Positions 25,619 through 32,723 of a stretch of 64,000 nt of DNA are shown one piece after another. Each line of letters starts with the position of its first letter. The first letter of the stretch is position 1. This DNA is from Paragemmobacter ruber (lineage in GTDB: Bacteria; Pseudomonadota; Alphaproteobacteria; Rhodobacterales; Rhodobacteraceae): positions 186,001 to 250,000 of the forward strand of contig NZ_JAAATW010000001.1 of NCBI RefSeq assembly GCF_009908315.1, in the 5' to 3' direction. The position numbers were made by a program, and so were the translations under genes. The notes under the pieces were generated by a model. It saw nothing but the letters and a program-made list of their open reading frames with translations. It made no database searches and was not told where the DNA came from.

Positions 25619-27052
25619 ATGACATCCGCCCCCTACAGCGCGGCAACGGCCTCGACCCGCGGCAGTCGTCTGACGACCGCGATGCGCGTGCGCCGGTATC
25701 TGCGCGCGGCGCTTCGCCTTGAAACCAGCGCCACCCGGCTGGAAAAGCAGGTGCGCGACTATGTGAACGGCAGCCTGGAGCTGTTCTGGAAGCGCCAGAC
25801 GATCTATGCGGCGGCCGCGATGCTGTGCGGGTTCTACTATGATCTGCAGGTGGCGGTGCTGTGCTACCTGTTCATCCAGTTCACCGAGTTTTGCGACACG
25901 TGGCTGTCGCTGCGGATCGTGAAATGGAAGGGCGGCGGCCTTCGCGAGGCGCGGCGTTACCGCGACCTTCTGCTGCTTTCAGCGGTGCAAAGCACGACCG
26001 CGATCGTTCTCTGGGCGGGCATCGTTGCGCATATGGAGGGGATCTCCTCCCACTTCATGCCCCTGTTCTTCCTTTTTGCGGCGGGGCTTTTCGCCGCCGT
26101 GAACAACCATCAGATCCCGCAGATCCTTTTGCTGCGGCTCATCATGTATACGGGGGTGTTCCTCTACATCCCCATCGCCGATCTGCTTCACGTGCGCCCC
26201 CCGATCCAAAGCTTCCTTTGGCTGCAGCTGTTCACGGTGGTGTTCGTCCTGTTCTTCGTGATCGAATGTTCCGTCATCTTCCTGCGGCTGTATCGGCGCG
26301 GGCTCGATCAGCTGGATGAACTGCGCCTTGAGCGTGACCGCGTGCAGGCCGCCTATGAGGTGAAATCGCAGTTCGTCTCGGTGGTCAGCCACGAATTGCG
26401 CACCCCGCTTACTTCCATCAACGGGGCGCTTGGCTTGCTGCGGACGGGCGCCTATGACGCCGATCCCGCGAAGGCGCGCAACATCCTTGAAATCGCGCAT
26501 AAAAACAGCATCCGCCTGTCCGCACTGATCAACGATCTTCTGGACCTTCAGAAGATCGAATCGGGGCAGATGAGTTATAACTTCGAAGAGATCGACCTGT
26601 CCGATACCATCGACGAATGCATCGGCTCGATGGAAACATTCGCGCAGGCCTACGGGATTACCATTGATTTCAAACCGCCTGAGCGATCGGCCATCGTCGT
26701 CGGCGACCGGGACCGCCTGCATCAGGTGCTGGATAACCTGATGTCGAACGCGATCAAGTTCTCACGGCGTGGCGAAAAGGTGCATGTGCGCGTCCGCAGA
26801 GACGCCGACCGTATCCTTGTCGAAGTGGAAGATCGGGGGATCGGCATCCCACCGGATTCGCGCGACAAGGTGTTTGGCAAGTTCACGCAGGTGGATTCGT
26901 CGGATCGGCGCAGCCACGGCGGCACCGGCCTTGGCCTGTGCATCGCGCAAGAGATCATGGCCGCACATGGTGGCAGCGTGGATTACAGCAGCACCCTTGG
27001 CGAAGGCACCACCTTCGTGATTGATTTTCCCCTGAAGGACAGAACGAAATGA
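25619..27052 (+). CDS. Membrane histidine kinase
   Basis: Sensor kinase of 477 residues with about six transmembrane helices (roughly 60-220) and no large periplasmic domain, so it probably senses membrane state or a membrane-soluble signal. The kinase core has the phospho-acceptor His258 in VVSHELRTPLTSING, then NLMSNAIKFS (N box), DRGIGIP (G1) and GGTGLGLCIAQEI (G2). It has no receiver domain of its own. The ATG at 25619 is preferred; a TTG at 25595 overlapping the upstream stop is an alternative. It overlaps the Hpt gene by 4 bp (ATGA), defining a kinase-Hpt pair. The signal could be the lactone made by the adjacent synthase, but that is speculation. Confidence 0.88.
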   Translation: MTSAPYSAATASTRGSRLTTAMRVRRYLRAALRLETSATRLEKQVRDYVNGSLELFWKRQTIYAAAAMLCGFYYDLQVAVLCYLFIQFTEFCDTWLSLRIVKWKGGGLREARRYRDLLLLSAVQSTTAIVLWAGIVAHMEGISSHFMPLFFLFAAGLFAAVNNHQIPQILLLRLIMYTGVFLYIPIADLLHVRPPIQSFLWLQLFTVVFVLFFVIECSVIFLRLYRRGLDQLDELRLERDRVQAAYEVKSQFVSVVSHELRTPLTSINGALGLLRTGAYDADPAKARNILEIAHKNSIRLSALINDLLDLQKIESGQMSYNFEEIDLSDTIDECIGSMETFAQAYGITIDFKPPERSAIVVGDRDRLHQVLDNLMSNAIKFSRRGEKVHVRVRRDADRILVEVEDRGIGIPPDSRDKVFGKFTQVDSSDRRSHGGTGLGLCIAQEIMAAHGGSVDYSSTLGEGTTFVIDFPLKDRTK

Positions 27053-27408
27053 CGTTTCAAGCAGATGTTCCCCAGCACGCTGACATGGCCGCCCGGCTTG
27101 CGCCAATCCGTGCGCATTTCGTGGGAACCCTGCCGCCCCGGCGCGACCGGTTGGTGATGTTCCTCGCCCTGTCCGGCGAGCGCGCGCCAGATCCCGCGGT
27201 GATGCGGCAGTTGCAGGAAGATGCTCACAAGATCAGGGGTGTGGCACCGACGCTGGGTTTTGATGCGCTGGGACAGGTTGCCGCGAAAGCGGATGAAATC
27301 CTCGAACCCTGGCGCGACAGTGTGGACAGCGCACCCCTCACCGAGGATGTCATCCGCGCCCTCGCCAACCTTCTGGCCGAGGTTGAAAAGCTGATCGTTT
27401 CCGCCTGA
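27049..27408 (+). CDS. Hpt-domain phosphotransfer protein
   Basis: Protein of 119 residues, all-helical, with the histidine phosphotransfer motif AHKIRGVAPTLGF, phospho-acceptor His60. It overlaps the kinase gene by 4 bp and ends directly against the convergent receiver gene. It would shuttle phosphate between the kinase partner and one or both receivers of the cluster (the 23.0-kb GGDEF-like protein and the 27.4-kb receiver). Confidence 0.85.
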   Translation: MTFQADVPQHADMAARLAPIRAHFVGTLPPRRDRLVMFLALSGERAPDPAVMRQLQEDAHKIRGVAPTLGFDALGQVAAKADEILEPWRDSVDSAPLTEDVIRALANLLAEVEKLIVSA

Positions 27409-27807
27409 TCAGCCGGCGCTGCCGTCTTTCCGCGATTTCCATATCCGCCGGATGTCGGCAGGCAAAGACACAGGATCGAAGGGCTTGGTGATGCGCCCCA
27501 GCACGCCCAAGCCGCCGAACTCTGCCTCGACCGTATCCATCGCCTTTGCCGTCATGAAGATGGCGGGTGTCTGGGCAAGTTCAGGTTGTTCCCGCAAGGC
27601 CTGCAGGGTCTGCAACCCGTTCATCTCTGGCATCATGTAATCAAGAAGAAGAAGGTCGGGGGCGAAGGCCGCAGCCTGAACCACGGCCTGCGCGCCGGAC
27701 GAGCATTGCAACACTTCAAAGCCGCCCAGATCTGCAAGGGCAAGCCGTGCGATCATCAGGATATCCTCATCGTCTTCGACGTGAAGGATACGGTTCAGAA
27801 CAGTCAT
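27409..27807 (-). CDS. Single-domain response regulator (CheY-like)
   Basis: Receiver domain of 132 residues with EDDE at 11-14, phospho-acceptor Asp56 in LLLDYMMPEMNG, MTAKA and the TKPFDP lysine. There is no output domain. Its stop abuts that of hpt, so it is transcribed toward the kinase operon from its own promoter in the 27808-28362 gap. It may act as a phosphate sink or as the second station of a kinase-REC-Hpt-REC relay. Confidence 0.87.
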   Translation of the reverse strand: MTVLNRILHVEDDEDILMIARLALADLGGFEVLQCSSGAQAVVQAAAFAPDLLLLDYMMPEMNGLQTLQALREQPELAQTPAIFMTAKAMDTVEAEFGGLGVLGRITKPFDPVSLPADIRRIWKSRKDGSAG

Positions 27808-28362
27808 CGGCACCCCCCGCAGCGCCCGGTAGCCGGTTATCCCCAACCGTCACCCTCGACAGAGCCTGACGATCCGGTGACGTTGCGTCAATCGCCCCGT
27901 GTGGAAAAGTTATCCAATTGTGCAAACGAAATGTTTCCCGATCGCGAACGACAGGGCACAAACGCCACAACGGATCGCCGACTTTGCATTTTCGAGCGTG
28001 CCATAACGGGCGCCGTTCCGCCACCGCTTCCGTTGCGTAATGGGCCGTCCGAAACCTGATCTGCACCTCCGCAAGGCATAATCATCCAACGCGCCTCGGG
28101 CAGCTTCCGGCTGAAGTGAAACATCGCAAACATACAACAAGCCGCCGACCCGCAAAGGACGGCACCTGCCAGAATGCCTGAAATTGAACAGTCCCCGTCT
28201 TCGGCGGGCCGGAACCGAAAAGCGCGGTCTCGGCCCTGCAACTTGGGTTGCAGAGCCGAGACATGCGATCGGGGTGCAATGGCGCGAGGTGCGGACAAGG
28301 CACTTGGATAGATCGGCGCAGACAGCGCGATCAATCACCATTCCAGAACAGAACCAAAGCCA
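27808..28362. other. Intergenic region between receiver and eptA
   Basis: 555 bp without a recognisable gene. It contains a short dyad TGACG-TTG-CGTCA at 27878-27890 in the receiver promoter region and a long hairpin near 28245. Open frames here lack family resemblance. Confidence 0.5.
28227..28262. promoter_or_regulatory. 36-bp imperfect palindrome upstream of eptA
   Basis: Arms GTCTCGGC-C-CTGCAAC and GTTGCAG-A-GCCGAGAC close on a TTGG loop: 15 paired bases with a single C/A mismatch. It lies 100 bp before the eptA ATG. On the minus strand it is followed by a GCGCTTTTC stretch, so it could be a terminator of a leftward RNA, a leader hairpin of eptA or a regulator site. Confidence 0.7.
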
Positions 28363-30030
28363 ATGTCGACAATCCCAGACCTGCTGGCCACCCTGCCGCT
28401 CAAGGCGGACCGCCCCCTTGGCTGCCCCTTCCCGCGTCCGGTGATCGGAAGCGTGCCGTACAGCCTCGCGGTCACGGCGTTCATCATGGCTGCGGACAAT
28501 CAGACGTTCTGGCGACGCAGTCTGGAGGTCTTTGACGGCAACCTGCTGCAGCTTGCAGGCTGGGGTGGCGCCGTTTCCATGCTGACGCTTCTGACCCTCA
28601 GCTTGCCCGGCTTCCGTTGGCTGCTGCGGCCGATGGCGGCTTTCCTGCTGATCCTCGCCTCGGTCACATCGTATTTCATGGACAGACTCGGGATCATCAT
28701 CGACCGCGAGATGATCCAGAACGCCATGCTGACGACCATGTCCGAATCCAAGCATCTGATGACATGGAGTTTCGTGGCACAGGTGATCATCTGGGGCGTC
28801 CTGCCGGCTGTCGTGGCGCTTTGGGTGCGCGTGCGCCGCGGGCCATTGCTTGGCGATACGCTGCGCTGGGGGCTGACGGTGGCCGTGACGCTGGCCGTCT
28901 TCGCGGGCCTGCTTTTCAGCGACTTCAAGGCCTATTCTGCTGTGGCACGCGAACATAAGGAAGTTCTCGCCAGCTATCAGCCGGGTGCCGCCCTCAGCGG
29001 TGCCGTGCGCTATGCCAAGATGATGCTGAAGGCAAAGAACGTCGTGGTCAGCCCGGTCGGCCTGGACGCGCATAAGGGACAGCGGATCAGCACGCTGGCA
29101 AAGCCCGTGCTGACGGTGGTCTTTGTGGGGGAAACCGCACGGGCGCAGAACTTTGCCCTGAACGGCTATGACCGCCCGACCACACCAGAACTGGAACGGC
29201 GCGGCGTGATCAACTTCACCGATGTCACCTCTTGCGGAACCTCGACCGCGGTATCGGTGCCCTGCATGATGTCGAACCTTACGCGGGATGGCTATTCCTA
29301 CAACCGTTCGATCCGGCAAGAGAACCTGATCGACGTGTTGCATCATGCCGATGTAGACGTCCTCTGGTGGGACAACAATACAGGCGATCAGGGTGTCGCC
29401 GCGCGGATCACCAAGGCCCGCCGCATGACCGCGGCCGACGACCCAGAGGCCTGCGTCGCAGGCGAATGTACGGATGCGGTCTTTCTCGGCCCGCTGAAAC
29501 AGGCCCTGCCCACGATCACCCGCGATACGGTGCTTTTCGTGCATATGATCGGCAGCCATGGACCGAGCTACTACCTTCGCTATCCGCCGTCTGCTGAATA
29601 CTTCACCCCGGCCTGCCGCACCGCCGAGTTCGCCGACTGCACGGTTCAGGAAATCGTCAATGCCTATGACAACTCGATCCGCTTCACGGATACCGTGATC
29701 GCCCGGACGATTGACCTGCTGTCGGCGCAGACGAACATTGCCCCCGCGGTGCTGTATCTGTCAGACCACGGGGAATCGTTGGGCGAGGATGGCCTCTATC
29801 TGCACGCCGCGCCCTATTTCATGGCCCCTGCGACCCAGACCACGGTGCCCATGATGATGTGGTTGCCCGACAGCTACACCTCCGGGCTGGCGGTCCAGCG
29901 CAACTGCATAGAGGCCAAGGCCGGGCAATCCCAAAGCCATGACAACCTGTTTCACACCGTTCTTGGCCTGATGGACATCGAGACGGAGGCACGCGATCCG
30001 TCGCTCGATCTGATCAGCGGCTGCCTCTAG
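28363..30030 (+). CDS. eptA: Lipid A phosphoethanolamine transferase (EptA/MCR family)
   Basis: Inner-membrane enzyme of 555 residues that moves phosphoethanolamine from phosphatidylethanolamine to lipid A, lowering negative charge and binding of cationic peptides. Four to five N-terminal membrane helices (about 30-190) precede a periplasmic sulfatase-fold domain. That domain has VVFVGETARAQNFALNGY (metal-binding Glu), the nucleophile threonine in SCGTSTAVSVPCMMSN, HMIGSHGPSYYLRYP and LSDHGESLGEDGLYLHAAP. Cysteines in the domain fit the usual disulfides. No PmrAB-type two-component pair is adjacent; the nearest regulators are the relay genes upstream. The last base pairs are shared with the convergent oxidoreductase gene: both stops lie in one CTAG. 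Confidence 0.92.
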   Translation: MSTIPDLLATLPLKADRPLGCPFPRPVIGSVPYSLAVTAFIMAADNQTFWRRSLEVFDGNLLQLAGWGGAVSMLTLLTLSLPGFRWLLRPMAAFLLILASVTSYFMDRLGIIIDREMIQNAMLTTMSESKHLMTWSFVAQVIIWGVLPAVVALWVRVRRGPLLGDTLRWGLTVAVTLAVFAGLLFSDFKAYSAVAREHKEVLASYQPGAALSGAVRYAKMMLKAKNVVVSPVGLDAHKGQRISTLAKPVLTVVFVGETARAQNFALNGYDRPTTPELERRGVINFTDVTSCGTSTAVSVPCMMSNLTRDGYSYNRSIRQENLIDVLHHADVDVLWWDNNTGDQGVAARITKARRMTAADDPEACVAGECTDAVFLGPLKQALPTITRDTVLFVHMIGSHGPSYYLRYPPSAEYFTPACRTAEFADCTVQEIVNAYDNSIRFTDTVIARTIDLLSAQTNIAPAVLYLSDHGESLGEDGLYLHAAPYFMAPATQTTVPMMMWLPDSYTSGLAVQRNCIEAKAGQSQSHDNLFHTVLGLMDIETEARDPSLDLISGCL

Positions 30031-32009
30031 ACGGCGCACCCGGCCTTCAGCCCCTCGAACACCGCTTCTTCCGCGGTGCGGGGGGCAAGACAATCGCCCG
30101 CCATATGCAGCTCGATCCCCAGCGCCTCCACCGTCGCTGCCAGATCATCGACAGGCCGATGCCCGAGGCAGAGCACCAGCGTGTCGATCTCGGCCAATTC
30201 GACCGCCTCGGCAGAGGGCACATGCTGAAGGAACACGCTGCCTTCCGCCGTGCCGAACAGGCGCATGTAGGGGCGCACCTCGACCCGCAGGCGATGGAGT
30301 TCGGCGGCGATGTTGTCGCGCACATAAAGCGGCAGCACCTCGCCCGCATGAAGCCCGTTCACCGCCAAGGTGACCGCGGATCCTGCCTTGGCCAGCATTT
30401 CCGCCACCCCGGGACCGATCCAGTCGCAACGCCAATCCGCCACGACGACGCGCCCGCCGGGGCGCACCTCGCCGCGCAGCACCTGCCACGCGGTCACGAC
30501 CTGCACCGATCCGTCATGGGGCATGTCGGCGGGCAGGTGCGGCTCTGCGCCGGTGGCCAGGATCACCGCATCGGGGCGCTCGGCCCGCAGGACGGCCTCT
30601 GTCACCCGCGCGCCCCGCCGCAGCGGGATCTGCGCGCGCTCCACCTCGCGCAGAAGGTTGGTGACCAGACCACCGAATTCGGCCCGTCGGGGAAGCAGTT
30701 GCGCAAGCAGGGCCTGCCCCCCCGGTTGCCCCCCAGCCTCGTGGATGGTCACGGAATGGCCGCGCCGCGCGGCCGTCACGGCAGCCTTCATCCCGGCAGG
30801 ACCGCCACCGACGACAAGCACCTTCTTGCGCTGCGGCGCAGGCGGCAGGCTTGCATAGGCCAATTCGCGGCCGGTTTCGGGATGCTGAATGCAGGACACG
30901 GGCAATCCCTTGTGGAAATGCCCGATGCAGGCCTGATTGCAGCCGATGCAGGCGCGGATGTCGTCCACCGCGCCGCGCGCTGCCTTGGCCGGCATTTCGG
31001 GGTCTGCGATCAATGCCCGCGTCATGCCGCAGACATCCGCCAGCCCCGCCGCGAGGATGGCCTCGGCCTCATGCGGCTGGTTGATCCGGCCCGCCACGAA
31101 GACCGGCACGCGCAGCGCCCGGCGAAAGGCCCCGGCATCCTGTGCAACATAGCCCGGCGCATAGGCCATCGGTGGCGCGATATGCACCGCCCCCCCAACC
31201 GAGGCCGAGGTGCCCGTCGTGACATTCACATAATCAAGATCGCCCTGAAGGGCGATGCAGGCCTCCAGCGCCTCGGGGATGGTCAGGCCCTCATCATCAC
31301 GCTCGCCCGCGCTGATCCTCAGGCCGATCACGAAATCCTCATCCGTCTCGGCCCGGATCGCCTGCAGCACTTGGCGCAGGAATGCCTGCCTCCGCGGGGC
31401 ATCACCGCCATAGGCATCTTGGCGGCGGTTCACCCGGGGGTTCAGGAACTGCGCCGGCAGATAGCCATGGCTTGCCACAACCTCCACCCCGTCCAGCCCC
31501 GCCGCATGCATACGGCGCGCGCCGGCGGCATAGCCTGCGATAATCTCGTCGATCAGCGGCACCGTCAGGGCGCGGGGCATGACATGGAACCGCTCATTCG
31601 GGCTGATCGAGGGCGCATAGGCCACCGCCAGCAATCCATCCGCGCTTTCCATGATTTCGCGCCCGGGATGAAAAAGCTGCGAGATGACCGTGGCCCCCGC
31701 GTCATGCAGGGCCTCAGCCAGCCGTCGATAGCCCGGGATACAGCCATCCGTCGTCGCCATCAGCAGATGCGATGTGTAGCGCGCGGTTTCATGCACGCCG
31801 GCCACCTGCGTGACGATCAACCCCGCCCCACCCCGCGCGCGCGCCAAGTGATAGGCGATCAGCGCGTCATTTACGGTGCCGTCCTTTGGCAGAACCGTGT
31901 CATGGCCGGTGGACATGATGCGGTTGCGGATCGTTGCGCCGCGAATGCGCAGCGGAGAGAAGAAATGCGGAAACGCTGACGCTCTGCCGGTCCGTTCGTC
32001 CGCGATCAT
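30027..32009 (-). CDS. Fe-S flavin oxidoreductase, trimethylamine dehydrogenase family
   Basis: Protein of 660 residues with the three-part build of trimethylamine dehydrogenase, histamine dehydrogenase and 2,4-dienoyl-CoA reductase. It has an FMN-binding TIM barrel (FSPLRIRGATIRNRIMSTGH, VEVVASHGYLPAQFLNPRVNRR), a 4Fe-4S site (CIGCNQACIG then SCIQHP) and a C-terminal FAD/NAD domain (KVLVVGGGPAGMKAAVTAARRGH). Several homologues are annotated as N-methylproline or stachydrine-type demethylases. With a complete methylamine pathway 8 kb away, an N-demethylating role is attractive but unproven. The start at 32009 follows the family N-terminus; the long open frame upstream is not coding. It is divergent from the Tat-peptide gene. 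Confidence 0.82.
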   Translation of the reverse strand: MIADERTGRASAFPHFFSPLRIRGATIRNRIMSTGHDTVLPKDGTVNDALIAYHLARARGGAGLIVTQVAGVHETARYTSHLLMATTDGCIPGYRRLAEALHDAGATVISQLFHPGREIMESADGLLAVAYAPSISPNERFHVMPRALTVPLIDEIIAGYAAGARRMHAAGLDGVEVVASHGYLPAQFLNPRVNRRQDAYGGDAPRRQAFLRQVLQAIRAETDEDFVIGLRISAGERDDEGLTIPEALEACIALQGDLDYVNVTTGTSASVGGAVHIAPPMAYAPGYVAQDAGAFRRALRVPVFVAGRINQPHEAEAILAAGLADVCGMTRALIADPEMPAKAARGAVDDIRACIGCNQACIGHFHKGLPVSCIQHPETGRELAYASLPPAPQRKKVLVVGGGPAGMKAAVTAARRGHSVTIHEAGGQPGGQALLAQLLPRRAEFGGLVTNLLREVERAQIPLRRGARVTEAVLRAERPDAVILATGAEPHLPADMPHDGSVQVVTAWQVLRGEVRPGGRVVVADWRCDWIGPGVAEMLAKAGSAVTLAVNGLHAGEVLPLYVRDNIAAELHRLRVEVRPYMRLFGTAEGSVFLQHVPSAEAVELAEIDTLVLCLGHRPVDDLAATVEALGIELHMAGDCLAPRTAEEAVFEGLKAGCAV

Positions 32010-32209
32010 GTGCCTGCCTCCGCCTTCGGTCCTTCCGCGCCGCGTGAACGATGGCGGCTTTCGCCCTTTCCGGCCCGCTCGCCGCCGACGGCAAACCAGC
32101 ATGAGGCGACATGCGATGCCCGCGCCTCCCTGTCGGTGCGCCGCGATCACCCGGGACAGCCCCCCTTTTGCGCAGGCCGACGCGGCGGCGAAAAACTTTC
32201 GCGGGCCGC

Positions 32210-32234
32210 GGAATAAGTCGGCGACGCCTGCGTT
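32210..32234 (+). promoter_or_regulatory. Possible ECF-type promoter of the Tat-peptide gene
   Basis: GGAAT at 32210-32214 and CGTT at 32231-32234 with a 16-bp spacer resemble promoters of group IV (ECF/EcfG-type) sigma factors, 58 bp before the ATG of the Tat-exported small protein. The match is short and could be chance. Confidence 0.3.
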
Positions 32235-32291
32235 GTATCTGCGTCGGCATGACCGGCCAAGGTCACAGCAACATGCATGAAGGATACGAAG

Positions 32292-32666
32292 ATGCAGAAC
32301 GATGACACGAAATCCAACGTCATGACGCGCCGCAACCTGCTCCGCCGCGTCGGTCTGGCAGCGGGCGCCGCCTATATCGCGCCGGCCATGGTCGGGTTCA
32401 GCGCGGCGCGTGCCAGCAGCGGCGGTTCGGGCGGTGGCAACTCGGGCGGCGGCAATTCGGGTGGCAACTCGCGGGGGAACTCCGGCGCCTCGCGGTCGGG
32501 GTCCAGCGGCCAGTCGTCGGGCGCATCGCGTGGCCGCAATTCCCGGCCGTCGAACGACTTCAGCGCATCGCGCGGCACGTCGAACACGTCGGGCCCGTCG
32601 CGGGGCCGCGGCCAGGGCGCGGGCGCCAACCCGGCCTGGGTCGATCGGATCATGCAGGGCCTCTGA
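32292..32666 (+). CDS. Tat-exported Gly/Ser/Arg-rich small protein
   Basis: Small protein of 124 residues. Residues 11-45 form a twin-arginine signal (TRRNLLRRVG, then a hydrophobic stretch AAGAAYIAPAMVGFSAARA), with a likely cut after ARA. The mature part, about 85 residues, is low-complexity: repeated GGNSGG blocks, then SRG/SGS units with many serines and arginines, one NDF, and a distinct tail NPAWVDRIMQGL. No enzyme fold is expected. The start at 32292 is preferred over 32277 because AAGGA lies at the right distance before it. It is followed after 52 bp by the HprK-PqqD fusion, which has the domain set of a peptide-modifying kinase, so this protein is a candidate substrate or precursor peptide. 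I know no named family for it. Confidence 0.78.
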   Translation: MQNDDTKSNVMTRRNLLRRVGLAAGAAYIAPAMVGFSAARASSGGSGGGNSGGGNSGGNSRGNSGASRSGSSGQSSGASRGRNSRPSNDFSASRGTSNTSGPSRGRGQGAGANPAWVDRIMQGL

Positions 32667-32697
32667 TTTGGGCGCGCACCGATCCCACAAGAACGCA

Positions 32698-32723
32698 GGC
32701 ACGGGAGAGTTCTCTCCCGTGCC
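32698..32723 (+). promoter_or_regulatory. 26-bp perfect palindrome over the RBS and GTG start of the kinase gene
   Basis: GGCACGGGAGAG, TT, CTCTCCCGTGCC: two perfect 12-bp arms. The GGGAG ribosome-binding site (703-707 of this kilobase) is in the left arm and the GTG start (32719) in the right arm. In RNA the stem would hide both, so translation of the fusion gene should be low unless the stem is opened or ribosomes arrive from upstream. There is no T-run, so it is not a standard terminator. It could also be a dimeric repressor site. Confidence 0.75.

Noticed and set aside
27888-28334. 148-codon frame on the minus strand with a hydrophobic stretch (ISGILAGAVLCGSAACCMFAM)
   Set aside because: Possible but weak: start and ribosome site poor, frame crosses a strong hairpin, no family likeness.
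27910-29559. 549-codon frame antisense to eptA
   Set aside because: No recognisable motif and it covers an assured EptA gene.
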